Origin: Nitrosomonas sp.
GTDB lineage: Bacteria; Pseudomonadota; Gammaproteobacteria; Burkholderiales; Nitrosomonadaceae
DNA: 36,705 nucleotides
Assembly: GCF_022842015.1 (NCBI RefSeq)
Contig: NZ_JALHQJ010000031.1
Coordinates: 1 to 36,705 of the forward strand
Direction of reading: 5' to 3'
The position numbers and the translations under genes were made by a program. Position 1 is the first letter of the stretch; every line of letters begins with the position of its first letter. Shown piece after piece: positions 17,666-26,384 of this stretch. Below the pieces are notes generated by a model. It made no database searches, was not told the DNA's origin, and worked only from the letters and a program-made list of their open reading frames with translations.

Positions 17666-19085
17666 CGAACGAATTGTTAACCTGCAAAAAAAAACTCTAT
17701 CGCCCAGGATACTGGTTGTAGATGATGAGCCGGATATTATTGAATTGTTGGAACTAACGCTCGCGCGGATGGGAATGGAGGTTTCTAGTGCAACGTGTAT
17801 TAGTGATGCCAAAGCACTGCTGCAATCACACCAATTTCAATTATGTTTGACCGACATGCGCTTACCGGATGGCAACGGATTGGAATTGGTCAAATATATC
17901 TCGCAGCACTGCGCAGATGTTCCTAGCGCTGTTATTACAGCATATGGTACGACAGAAAATGCAGTAGCTGCGCTAAAAGCAGGTGCTTTTGATTACTTAC
18001 CTAAACCGGTCTCTTTGAAGCAATTACGTGATTTGGTCAAATCGGCTTTAAATCTGCCACCGATAAAGATTGAATCAGTAGAACGGAGTGAAACAAGTCA
18101 GCGTACTTTACTGGGTGAATCTGAATCGATGCATCAGTTACGTGCAACTATTGACAAGCTTTCGCGCAGCCAAGCATCGGTGTATATCAGTGGTGAATCT
18201 GGCAGCGGTAAAGAATTGGCTGCAAGGATGATTCATGAAAGAAGTGCCCGCCACAAGCAACCATTTGTTGCGGTCAACTGCGGTGCGATTCCGGATAATT
18301 TAATGGAAAGTGAATTCTTCGGCTATAAAAGAGGCGCTTTCACTGGTGCTGAAAAAGATCATGATGGATTTTTCCTGACTGCCAACGGCGGTACCTTGTT
18401 TCTTGATGAAGTCGCTGATTTGCCATTAACGATGCAAGTTAAATTGCTTAGGGTCATTCAGGAAAAACAAGTAAGAAGAATTGGTGATACACAAGAAAGA
18501 AATATTGATGTACGAATTATCAGTGCCACACACAAAAGACTAAGTCATTGCGTCGCAATCGGTCAGTTTCGGCAGGATTTGTATTATCGTTTGAATGTAA
18601 TTGAATTAAATATGCCCGCATTACGCGAGATGCGCGAAGATATACCATTGATTACAAAAGTTATTCTTGAAAAACAGTGCCGCGAAGCCAAGCGACCTAC
18701 TTGCCGCATTAAAAAAGATGCCATGGCAATGCTAAAAAACTATGATTTTCCAGGCAATGTTCGCGAACTTGAAAATGTGCTAGAACGCACGTTAGCGCTC
18801 TGTTCCGAAGTGGAAATAGGTGTAGATGAATTACAATTACCTAATCAAACGTTAGATGCTGCAGTCAAAGATACGACAGAGGTCACTCAAACCACTGTCA
18901 ACATACTTCCGATAAATACGGATCAAAATCTACCGCTACAAGATTTTCTTGACAGACTGGAAAAAGATTCTATTGTCAAGGCACTGAATGAAAGCCGGTA
19001 CAATCGCACTAAGGCAGCAAAAACACTGGGCATTACGGTGCGATCACTACGTTACCGAATGGAAAGATTGGGGTTAAATGTCTAA
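17652..19085 (+). CDS. pilR: Sigma-54-dependent response regulator PilR (NtrC family)
   Basis: A 477-residue three-domain activator. The receiver domain has the acidic pair in VVDDEPD and the phospho-acceptor Asp in LTDMRLPDGNG. The AAA+ domain has GESGSGKE (Walker A), the sigma-54-contact loop GAFTGA and LFLDEVADL (Walker B). A Fis-type helix-turn-helix sits at the C-terminus (NRTKAAKTLGITVRSLRYRM). It activates sigma-54 promoters, classically pilA, when phosphorylated by PilS, encoded directly upstream with overlap. All key residues are present and the length is normal. A long hairpin 85 nt downstream ends the unit. Confidence 0.94.
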   Translation: MPIDNERIVNLQKKTLSPRILVVDDEPDIIELLELTLARMGMEVSSATCISDAKALLQSHQFQLCLTDMRLPDGNGLELVKYISQHCADVPSAVITAYGTTENAVAALKAGAFDYLPKPVSLKQLRDLVKSALNLPPIKIESVERSETSQRTLLGESESMHQLRATIDKLSRSQASVYISGESGSGKELAARMIHERSARHKQPFVAVNCGAIPDNLMESEFFGYKRGAFTGAEKDHDGFFLTANGGTLFLDEVADLPLTMQVKLLRVIQEKQVRRIGDTQERNIDVRIISATHKRLSHCVAIGQFRQDLYYRLNVIELNMPALREMREDIPLITKVILEKQCREAKRPTCRIKKDAMAMLKNYDFPGNVRELENVLERTLALCSEVEIGVDELQLPNQTLDAAVKDTTEVTQTTVNILPINTDQNLPLQDFLDRLEKDSIVKALNESRYNRTKAAKTLGITVRSLRYRMERLGLNV

Positions 19086-19172
19086 ATAACTTGCTGACTT
19101 TAGCCAGTAGTTGTTTAGACACGAGATTTTTACAAATTCTGCATCCTGAAAAAATATCTTCTAAAAACAATT

Positions 19173-19216
19173 TATCATGTACATCAACGAATTCGATAAA
19201 TTTGATGTACATGATA
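19173..19216. terminator. Bidirectional hairpin between convergent pilR and lipoprotein genes
   Basis: A perfect 15-bp stem (TATCATGTACATCAA / TTGATGTACATGATA) with a 14-nt loop lies between two convergent genes. It is not GC-rich, and only mixed T/A tracts flank it. A shared terminator is the simplest reading; a protein-binding palindrome is less likely. Confidence 0.65.
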
Positions 19217-19265
19217 CAGTTTGTTACTTTGATAGTTTCTTCAGTTATTATTTGTCAATTCCATC

Positions 19266-19847
19266 TCAACGTCCGGTCAAGGCCGATTGCAGCAAAGTAG
19301 CCGCAGCGGGTCCGCTAGCATTACTAACATAACTTGTGATAACGGGAATAAATTGCCCAACCATATCCGGAGAAAGATTCAATTGCTGAAATGATGCTGC
19401 AAGTGCAGTGGCATTACCCAGCGTATTATTGCTACCCCCCATCAGCGATGACAAATTACCAGATAGATTCGACATTGCTGGCGCAGCGCCTAACATGTTA
19501 TCCATTCCCGGAATAGATCGGGATAATGTCGCAAATGCTTGCGGATCCATATTGCCTTGAGCCATCTGGAAGATGGCGCCAGCACCGCCTAGCGCCTGTT
19601 GCTGTGATACGCCAAGCCGGTGAGTCAAAATATCCACCAACCCAATTTGCGCCACTCCAGCTGGATTATTCGCTGCCGTCGCTCCGGCATTCAGTACTTG
19701 TCGACTGCTTTGCGCCGCGCCTTCGACCGTTGATAAGCTTTGGTCGATCGCCCCTAATGAATTAGTGCCGCCTGTATTAGTTGCACATCCGCTTGCAGAT
19801 AAACATACTGCAATAGCGATTAAATAAGAATAATTGATCTTCTTCAT
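19266..19847 (-). CDS. DUF2780-type lipoprotein
   Basis: A 193-residue protein with a lipoprotein signal (CLSASGC, lipidated Cys about residue 21). The mature part is rich in Ala, Gly, Ser and Asn. The QQALGGAGAIFQMAQGNM-type region followed by FATLSRSIPGMDNMLGAAP matches the DUF2780 family, whose function is unknown. AAGGGG 6 nt before the ATG supports the start. It is a single gene converging on pilR. The product is probably anchored in the outer or inner membrane facing the periplasm. Confidence 0.85.
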   Translation of the reverse strand: MKKINYSYLIAIAVCLSASGCATNTGGTNSLGAIDQSLSTVEGAAQSSRQVLNAGATAANNPAGVAQIGLVDILTHRLGVSQQQALGGAGAIFQMAQGNMDPQAFATLSRSIPGMDNMLGAAPAMSNLSGNLSSLMGGSNNTLGNATALAASFQQLNLSPDMVGQFIPVITSYVSNASGPAAATLLQSALTGR

Positions 19848-20035
19848 GATAACCCCTTACAAAAAATGGAGAATATTAAACATCCAACAAATATTTTAAG
19901 TGACAGCATGCCATCAATAAACGTTCAATGCTACATAATACATGCATTGTCATAAATTCTTCATAATACAGTCATCAAATTTTCATACTCTTTGGTTATG
20001 CTCTCTCATATCATAAATAACTAAGGAGAAAAACA

Positions 20036-20230
20036 ATGCACTGTTTAATTAAAGAGTGGCCAAATAAAATGGCAACGCTGATGACTGAAGATGGTGTCGT
20101 ACTTTGGACATTTAGCGACGTTGAAGAAGCTCGCAAAGTATGGCAAGACTGGTGTTCACTTCAGAATGAAAAAAACTCTAGCCAAATCGGACGCCTTTGC
20201 AAATCAAACTTATCCGAGCATGTTCTCTGA
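20036..20230 (+). CDS. Small hypothetical protein (64 aa)
   Basis: I do not recognise this protein. The frame starts with ATG after a strong ribosome site (AAGGAG, 7 nt upstream), the best evidence that it is real. The composition is that of a soluble globular peptide: MATLMTEDGVVLWTFSDVEEARKVW looks like a beta hairpin followed by a helix, then a polar tail with two Cys. There is no signal peptide or membrane helix. It stands alone between the divergent lipoprotein gene and corA, with a weak terminator after it. Confidence 0.65.
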   Translation: MHCLIKEWPNKMATLMTEDGVVLWTFSDVEEARKVWQDWCSLQNEKNSSQIGRLCKSNLSEHVL

Positions 20231-20265
20231 GCGCTCAATCGCAATTTAGCAACGCCTACCTCTTT

Positions 20266-20289
20266 TCTGATTGTTCATTAATAATCAGA
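20266..20289 (+). terminator. Weak hairpin after the 64-aa gene
   Basis: A 7-bp stem (TCTGATT / AATCAGA) with a 10-nt loop is followed by TTCAATTTTTA. It is a plausible but weak intrinsic terminator separating the small gene from corA. Confidence 0.45.
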
Positions 20290-20395
20290 TTCAATTTTTA
20301 CTTGCCTGTACATTCCACGGCTTACTAGCAACTCTCCCACACTGTGGTTAAAATGCTTAAAATAAGCAACTACTTCATTTACTCAGGCAAGCTTA

Positions 20396-21511
20396 ATGCA
20401 TACAAAATTTTATTCGGAAATTCGGCCTCAACATAAGCAAACCGATCATGCCGCACAAAGCAGGGCGGCCGACAAATCTGGACTTCCTGCTGGAACATTG
20501 GTACACATCGGGGCAAAGCATCAATCGGAATGCAAAATTTCAGCGATACAATACAATGCCGAAACATTCATCCGTCATGAAATTTCTGCAATCTCAGATC
20601 TGCAACAGCTGCAAAATACCAAACTGATTACTTGGGTAAATATCGATGGACTAAGCAATATTGGTATTGTTGAGAGTATTGGTCATGAATTGAACATCCA
20701 TCCTTTGGTATTAGAAGATATTTTAAGTACGCACCAACGCCCTAAGCTGGAGGAATATGAAGATTTTCTGTACCTGGTGATTAAAGGCATCAGCCTTGAT
20801 CCGGATAAAATTTTTAGTCTACAGTACGAACAAATCAGTATCTTGTTATTAGCCAACTATGTTATTACTTTCAAAGAAAAACCTGATACTACATTTGATC
20901 CTGTCTATCACTATCTGCAAAATCGCAACGGTCGATTGCGACTAAATGGCAGTGATTATCTAGCATACGTTATTCTTGACACTGTCGTTGATGGGTATTT
21001 TGTAGTAGAAGACAGCTTGGACGATGTCATTGATTCACTGGAAGACAATATTTTGTTCAATTCTAATAAAGAAATGCTACAAACCATACAACAAATACGT
21101 CGCAGCCTGATTTCAATGAAACGTAATATTTCACCCTTACGTGAACTATTGGCGACAATTCAACGTATTGATACGCCGTTATTACAAGAAAAAACTTTGC
21201 GATATTTCGGTGATGTTTATGACCATGTGTTACGTGTTAACGATTCACTCGATTCCTATCGTGAAAGAATTTCGGCGATGCACGATATTTATCTTTCCAG
21301 TATCAGTAACAAAATGAATGAAACAATGAAAATTCTGACTATTTTTGCATCTATCTTCATACCATTGACTTTTATTGCGGGCATTTATGGGATGAACTTT
21401 GAATACATGCCGGAATTAAAATGGCGCTGGGCCTATCCTGCTCTATGGGTAATCTTTATTGTAATAAGCGTGAGCTTACTCATTTATTTTAAAAAGAAAA
21501 GATGGCTATAA
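20396..21511 (+). CDS. corA: Magnesium/cobalt transporter CorA
   Basis: A 371-residue CorA-family divalent cation channel. A cytoplasmic N-terminal domain (SGLPAGTLVHIG, TWVNIDGLSN, HPLVLEDILSTHQRPKLEEYED) leads into long helices ending in the first membrane segment. The selectivity motif YGMNFEYMPEL (GMN) follows, then a second membrane helix and the basic tail KKKRWL. It forms pentameric inner membrane Mg2+ channels. The length is slightly above the classic 316-350 because of an N-terminal extension of about 30 residues. The ribosome site is weak. A hairpin terminator follows directly. Confidence 0.95.
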   Translation: MHTKFYSEIRPQHKQTDHAAQSRAADKSGLPAGTLVHIGAKHQSECKISAIQYNAETFIRHEISAISDLQQLQNTKLITWVNIDGLSNIGIVESIGHELNIHPLVLEDILSTHQRPKLEEYEDFLYLVIKGISLDPDKIFSLQYEQISILLLANYVITFKEKPDTTFDPVYHYLQNRNGRLRLNGSDYLAYVILDTVVDGYFVVEDSLDDVIDSLEDNILFNSNKEMLQTIQQIRRSLISMKRNISPLRELLATIQRIDTPLLQEKTLRYFGDVYDHVLRVNDSLDSYRERISAMHDIYLSSISNKMNETMKILTIFASIFIPLTFIAGIYGMNFEYMPELKWRWAYPALWVIFIVISVSLLIYFKKKRWL

Positions 21512-21519
21512 AATAAAAA

Positions 21520-21552
21520 AGAGATTCAATCCCGAAGTTGAATTGAATCTCT
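21520..21552 (+). terminator. Hairpin after corA
   Basis: An 11-bp stem (AGAGATTCAAT / ATTGAATCTCT) with an 11-nt loop begins 8 nt after the corA stop, with an A-run before it and a T-rich stretch (TTTCTTTTTAAT) after it. The A-run would also serve as a U-tract for minus-strand transcripts, so it may act for both convergent genes. Confidence 0.75.
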
Positions 21553-21612
21553 ATCAAGCGTTTCTTTTTAATAGAATTCTAAAAAGGAAACTAATTTATT
21601 AGTTATTTATTA

Positions 21613-22236
21613 TTAGAATGATCTTTTCTGACTGCGCACTGAAAATCCAATTAGCCCTAAACCAATCATGAACATGGCATAAGTTTCCGGTTCTGGGACT
21701 GCACTGACACCGATAACAAAATCATCCCAATCACCCAGATATTTTTTGCCCGCGCTATCGTCGTATCCTATTACAAAATCATAGACAGTAGAGCCTACTT
21801 GCATATTTGTTCCAATCAGTCCTATCGAGGTATTTTTATCCCAAGGGCCTCCATTCACAGCAAATTTACCAACATTACCTTCAAACTTAAAGCTTAATGG
21901 GCCTGATATACTAACTATAGAACTAACGGAAGTTCCAATTGGGTCAGATTCAAGCAGTGCATTACCACCCAAAACATCATAAAACTTATTGTTATATCCA
22001 GATTCCTGACCCAGAAAAGTATAGGTTATCATCTGCGATCCCGGTCCCGCGAAGTCAAGATACCCGACGTTCAATGACGAACCGACAGGCAACGTGGCAA
22101 AGCCCCCGATATTAAATGCCTCAGTCCGAGTTGCTGTGTCGGTAGCCACAAACGACAATCCAGCACTAGCAGAACCGCTTGCGATCAACAACGCAGCTGC
22201 AATAATTGTTTGCTGCATTAAATATGTCTGACTCAT
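21613..22236 (-). CDS. PEP-CTERM sorting domain protein
   Basis: A 207-residue secreted protein. I use ATG 22236 because AGAGG lies 7 nt before it; the upstream in-frame ATG at 22242 would be only 1 nt from that site. A signal peptide ends near GSASA. The mature part is Gly/Ser/Thr-rich and predicted mostly beta. The C-terminus is a PEP-CTERM signal: VPEPETYAMFMIGLGLIGFS, then a basic end (VRSQKRSF). Such proteins are cut and anchored or exported by EpsH/XrtA-type exosortases, usually linked to exopolysaccharide or biofilm surfaces. No exosortase is in the window. The middle shows no recognisable enzymatic domain. Confidence 0.9.
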   Translation of the reverse strand: MSQTYLMQQTIIAAALLIASGSASAGLSFVATDTATRTEAFNIGGFATLPVGSSLNVGYLDFAGPGSQMITYTFLGQESGYNNKFYDVLGGNALLESDPIGTSVSSIVSISGPLSFKFEGNVGKFAVNGGPWDKNTSIGLIGTNMQVGSTVYDFVIGYDDSAGKKYLGDWDDFVIGVSAVPEPETYAMFMIGLGLIGFSVRSQKRSF

Positions 22237-22439
22237 TTGCATGCCTCTAAGAAATTAATAAAATAAAAGTAATTTGTATCAACCAAATCGTATCTGTGAA
22301 AATTCATCTCAAGATACATTCAATACCTGAATTCGCAACAGTTTCATGCTACCCGTTGGAGAACTTTAGCACCATAGTCAATTACTCCTTATTTTATAAT
22401 GTGTTATTAGTACATCTCGCCTAATTTATTAGGCAAAGT

Positions 22440-22560
22440 GTCATACATCCCGAGCAAGCGCTAGCTCGAATTGAACTGGAGGCATATTGTCAGTAAGTCA
22501 TGAAACCATCTATCAGCACAGCTACGCAGGCGAACGAACAAGTAGTGCGATCTGAGGAAG
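22440..22560 (+). pseudogene. IS30-family transposase fragment
   Basis: Translation gives PEQALARIELE in one frame (22449 onward). After a one-base shift it continues as GILSVSHETIYQHSYAGE before a stop. SHETIYQ with the preceding PEQ...ARIELE segment is the diagnostic central part of IS30-type transposases. Only about 35 codons survive, and both ends of the element are missing or unrecognisable. It is clearly non-functional. Confidence 0.7.
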
Positions 22561-22944
22561 ACTGAATAAGATCTTCTGCATGTGTTGTTTGAAGGGATAG
22601 AAACTTGTTATAGGTATTCGATAGGTTTTCTCCTCCATTGTTTGGTAATCATAAATATCAAGTTTAGCGCGACATCTGGATTGGGGAAGCTATTGACATA
22701 TTGTGTGGTTTTCGTGCCTCCTTTCAATCCGATTGGTGGCAATAGCATACGACACAGCTGTACAGGATAGTTTCAGCACTAGTGATAATAACGCCGTTTG
22801 TATTCAGGTAGAGATTTTTGCGAAAGGGTATTTTATGACTCGTAACACATTGTGTTAACTTAATAAAAATTACAGAATTAGGATATTGCAACGATCTCAG
22901 GTAATGTTCCCCCGCTACTTGGATAACGTTTGCCCCACTTCTAA
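22561..22944. other. Non-coding spacer between transposase remnants
   Basis: I see no intact gene here. A 62-codon frame (22582-22770, plus) has no ribosome site and no recognisable motif. The segment may be further decayed mobile DNA, but I could not identify a family. Confidence 0.5.
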
Positions 22945-23207
22945 CGTGCGGTCAATGGAACACAGATCATTCTACCGGGGAAAACATTAAAACGAGATAC
23001 GCGTTATCAAAGAGACAAAAAAAGCAAACAATGCAGAAGGCGCGCAGCGATTAAACCCATTATCAGTCACCTGAAATCGGATTACCGAATAGCCAGAAAT
23101 TTTACCTAAAGAACATACTTGGCGATCACATCAACCTGTTGATGACCGCTGCTGCTTAGAACATGAAACAATGGCTACTGGCCATTGTTTGGCTCTTTTC
23201 TCCGTGA
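22945..23207 (+). pseudogene. IS5-type transposase C-terminal fragment, frameshifted
   Basis: From about 22945 the frame reads RAVNGTQIILPGK, then RYQRDKKSKQCRRRAAIKP and IISHLKSDYRIARNF. This resembles the C-terminal catalytic region of IS5-like transposases (RRRAAIEPxIGHLKxDxR). A frameshift at about 23105 (ACC TAA) moves the continuation LKNILGDHINLLMTAAA into another frame. An in-frame TAG then interrupts it before NMKQWLLAIVWLF, ending at TGA 23205-23207. The N-terminal two-thirds are absent. It is a dead remnant. Confidence 0.75.
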
Positions 23208-23380
23208 AAAAAATGCAGACTGCTTGAGTTCTTGAAGGGAAACTCAAATCATCAAGCGCTATATCTTTATAGATACTCATTTTTCCCGACAGCTTGCCTG
23301 GAATAATTTTTATTCGATATTTTCAGAGTCGACTAGTTAGACTTAAAACCACATAACAAAAAATAATACTGAGGAACAAA

Positions 23381-26359
23381 TCAATCTAACAATGCTTGTT
23401 TCGCATCGTCGAGTTCTTTGTCGCGGCGATGGTAGCCACAGGTGTTGATTAGTTTTTCTGCAGCTTCCAGATCCGCTCTTGGCGACTTCCACGGATAATC
23501 CAGGCTGCCGTCCAAAGTTCGAAATTTTCCAAACAATCTCGCCCGATACAAATGAATATCCGCCATATGAAGCTTCATCGAGCTACGCTCGGCGATTTCC
23601 CAAGCTTCATCGAGGTCGGTTTGTGCACTGTCGGTGCCGGTACGCTTGCCTTCTATAAACCTTAGCCAAGCACGGATGAGAAGTCCCCTAGGCAGATGCC
23701 CCATTATGCCAGCGCGACGAAAACCATTAACGGTTTGCTCTACCTGTAATTGTGCACGTCGGGTGTCAGATTTTGCCAAAATCGCCTCGTAGAGCAAGGC
23801 GCTGCTTAACGTGAAGCGCTCCAGAGCAAGATCGATAAGATCATCGTCGTGTTCAAATATTCTTTCTGCGCTTTGTTGTGAAGATGTGGTACAAATTTCT
23901 AACAACTTCTTGTGCTCCAATTCTTGCAAGCAATATGAAGAAAATATTGCTTGCCACGCGGCACGTTCAGAAGCAGCAAGTTGTAAGTTCCAATATTGAA
24001 AACTCGCCAGACCGTAAAACAGCCGACTGTCCATATAATCAGGCTCTATTTTCTCGATCTCACTGAATAAATCCTTCGCTTCAGTCAACCTACCTGCCTG
24101 GTGCAAGGCATCAGCATGTTGAAATCGTTTGCTAATCCTCTCATGTGCGACACCACTACGATCCGCATAAATAACCGACTGTTCAGCGGCATCGACGGCC
24201 CCAATCACATTCCCCAAATACAGCTTCAAGTCACTCTGGTTTCTAAAAATAATGGCAGCGCCAGTCAAATCCTTTTCCTTCAACATATCAATCGCTAACT
24301 GCATTGGTTCCAGAGATTCGTTTAATCTACCTAGAGCTCCAAGATAGAAGCTAGCTTCGCTATATAGAAAAATATGTAAATTTTCTGAAAGTATGGATGA
24401 AATGGACTTCCAAGGCTGATCAAAAAAACAAGCAACCGCTCCTAAATTAGATGCCATTGCTCCGAGTTTTCGTGAACTATAGTAGTCTTTATGTTGCAAA
24501 ATGCGCCCCAAATAAATTTCGCAACATGCTTCCGACTGCAATCCCGCCTGGCAGCCGTGGATCACGGCTTGGTAGAGCGGTTGGAGGTCTTCGAGCGTGG
24601 GCTGACTACCTTCATGCGTGGTTGCACATAGATACTCATAGAGCCGACGATGGGCCGTGCGCCACGCATTCGGTTGTTGCGCACGCAGTTGCCGCGAAAA
24701 GTATTCTCGCAGCAGTGGATGCGCATCGAGCGAAACAAGTGTGCCTGCAGCGTCCCGGTTCACCGTAAGTAATTGCGCGGATTCGAGGCCACTAAGGCAA
24801 AACTCCCAATCCTCATCGGCCAGCTCGGTGAGTGGATCAGTGATTCCGAGGATAGTTTCACTCCGCAGAGCCGCAAGGCAGCCGGCGTCTGCGGGCCGAT
24901 CAAACAATCCCATAAGCCGCAGCACAGCTACTTCGCGCTGTCCTTCGTCGCCGCCGTTCAACAGCCACTTTTCGTAGGCCGCCATAGTGCGAAAAGCGTG
25001 CCCTCCACTGATCTTCTCGTCAGCTTTCTCAAACCTTACACGATCGCACTGGCGAATATCGCCATTAAAGGCGCGTTTCAGAAATCCTCCGAGCAAGGTC
25101 AGCGTGAGTGCATGTCCTTTCACGTCATCAACCAATTTTTCTAATTCTTGCGCCATACCGCGCACACCGAGTGTTTTTAGTAGAAATACACCGGCGTCGA
25201 GCGACAAAGGCCACAGCGTTACTTCAACCACAGTCTTATTCTGAAACGCCCGTAAATCTGGCAATGAATACCGGGTGGTAATCACACATAAACCGTGACT
25301 GTTTTGCGCTAGCCCTTTGAGCAGCGCAGAGATACCCTGATCCTTCAGTTCGCCCGGTGTAGGCGAAGTGGGTGCATATTGGAGTGGCTCGAGACCGTCC
25401 AGAACGAGCAGGCTGCGTTGCTGCCCTACAATGCGTGCAAGGTGCCGGCCTTTCTCGTATGCTCCGGCAGCACTGGCGGCAAATTCTTTGTCTGCAGCAT
25501 TACCGAAAAAGCTAATTGCTTCCTTCAGAAATAAGTCGGAGGAAATCACCAGTTGTTCACTCGTACCCTGATTATAGAACGACCACGCAAAAGCGGCATC
25601 GCAACCGGGCCAATCTTTGGCAAGCATTTCATCCACAATCCATTTGGCCACTAGGGAAGTCTTTCCCTCGCCGCCAAAAGCAACAAATGTGAGAATGCGG
25701 GAGCGCTCCTTTTCCACACGCACGACTTTATCCCAGGCGTCGCTGAGAAATGCGATTTCATCTTCGCGGCCAATTAATTGAGTAGGTGCAGATTTTAAAA
25801 TGCGGGAGATGTCAAAATTTTGTTCCGCACTGGAAATAGTATCGTCAAAAGCCATCCTACTTCCCGAAGCACGGCGTTTCAATTTGAGGCTGCCGATAGG
25901 CCTAGGTTCCACGCCTGCTTGACCAAGCAAAGAATCGTAAAGGCATTGGTAGTTTTCCTCAGATACAAGGGAATAGTAAGTACGAGATCGCAATGGCTCC
26001 GGAATCCATCTTTCTTCAGCATCAGAGAGAATAATTGGCACAAACTTTGACGTCCGGCTACGGCTATCGTAAATCTCTTGCGCAATAAGTGCACCCTCCC
26101 AGTCAGCACCTTTGCCTTTACCAGCGATTTCGTGACCACGAAACCTCTGATAATAGATTTCCGTACAAATAACGAGTACGGTATCTGCGACATCGAGTTG
26201 ATCTAGCATCCATCGCGGCCAACCTTGCCCCGGTGATCCATTCACATATTGATCGAAAAGCATCTCAAAGCCCTTATCTCGCAATGCCCAAGCCAGTTGG
26301 AGCACACGATCACTGTGCTCCGGCGAATCATGGCTGTAACTGATGAATACTTTTTTCAT
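23381..26359 (-). CDS. SEFIR-STAND NTPase-TPR protein, candidate NLR-like immune sensor
   Basis: A 992-residue multidomain protein. Residues 1 to about 150 are a SEFIR/TIR-type domain (KKVFISYSHDSPEHSDRV, then GQGWPRWM and ADWEGALIAQEIYDS; Glu88 is a candidate catalytic residue by analogy with TIR NADases). Residues about 190-560 form a STAND/NB-ARC-like ATPase. It has Walker A GGEGKTS (229-235), Walker B LLVLDGLE (317-323), ITTR (360-363), a GHALTL motif (415-420) in the GLPL position and DAHPLLREYF (545-554) resembling the MHD position. The remainder is helical and TPR-like. The start is ATG 26359; a TTG start at 26374 adds only 5 residues. No Shine-Dalgarno is evident. The gene lies 25 nt downstream of pyrE on the same strand, so it may share that transcript. 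This layout is known among antiphage STAND proteins; a defence role here is inferred, not shown. Confidence 0.88.
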   Translation of the reverse strand: MKKVFISYSHDSPEHSDRVLQLAWALRDKGFEMLFDQYVNGSPGQGWPRWMLDQLDVADTVLVICTEIYYQRFRGHEIAGKGKGADWEGALIAQEIYDSRSRTSKFVPIILSDAEERWIPEPLRSRTYYSLVSEENYQCLYDSLLGQAGVEPRPIGSLKLKRRASGSRMAFDDTISSAEQNFDISRILKSAPTQLIGREDEIAFLSDAWDKVVRVEKERSRILTFVAFGGEGKTSLVAKWIVDEMLAKDWPGCDAAFAWSFYNQGTSEQLVISSDLFLKEAISFFGNAADKEFAASAAGAYEKGRHLARIVGQQRSLLVLDGLEPLQYAPTSPTPGELKDQGISALLKGLAQNSHGLCVITTRYSLPDLRAFQNKTVVEVTLWPLSLDAGVFLLKTLGVRGMAQELEKLVDDVKGHALTLTLLGGFLKRAFNGDIRQCDRVRFEKADEKISGGHAFRTMAAYEKWLLNGGDEGQREVAVLRLMGLFDRPADAGCLAALRSETILGITDPLTELADEDWEFCLSGLESAQLLTVNRDAAGTLVSLDAHPLLREYFSRQLRAQQPNAWRTAHRRLYEYLCATTHEGSQPTLEDLQPLYQAVIHGCQAGLQSEACCEIYLGRILQHKDYYSSRKLGAMASNLGAVACFFDQPWKSISSILSENLHIFLYSEASFYLGALGRLNESLEPMQLAIDMLKEKDLTGAAIIFRNQSDLKLYLGNVIGAVDAAEQSVIYADRSGVAHERISKRFQHADALHQAGRLTEAKDLFSEIEKIEPDYMDSRLFYGLASFQYWNLQLAASERAAWQAIFSSYCLQELEHKKLLEICTTSSQQSAERIFEHDDDLIDLALERFTLSSALLYEAILAKSDTRRAQLQVEQTVNGFRRAGIMGHLPRGLLIRAWLRFIEGKRTGTDSAQTDLDEAWEIAERSSMKLHMADIHLYRARLFGKFRTLDGSLDYPWKSPRADLEAAEKLINTCGYHRRDKELDDAKQALLD

Positions 26360-26384
26360 GAGGACTGAATGCAAGATCGGCCTG

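Noticed and set aside
19173..19216. Palindrome as a regulator-binding operator
   Set aside because: Its place between convergent gene ends and its long loop fit a shared terminator better.
22582..22770. 62-codon plus-strand frame in the IS graveyard
   Set aside because: No ribosome site, no family resemblance and surrounded by decayed DNA.
26360..26374. TTG start for the SEFIR protein
   Set aside because: It adds five residues ahead of MKKVFISYS, the usual beginning of this domain, without a better ribosome site.
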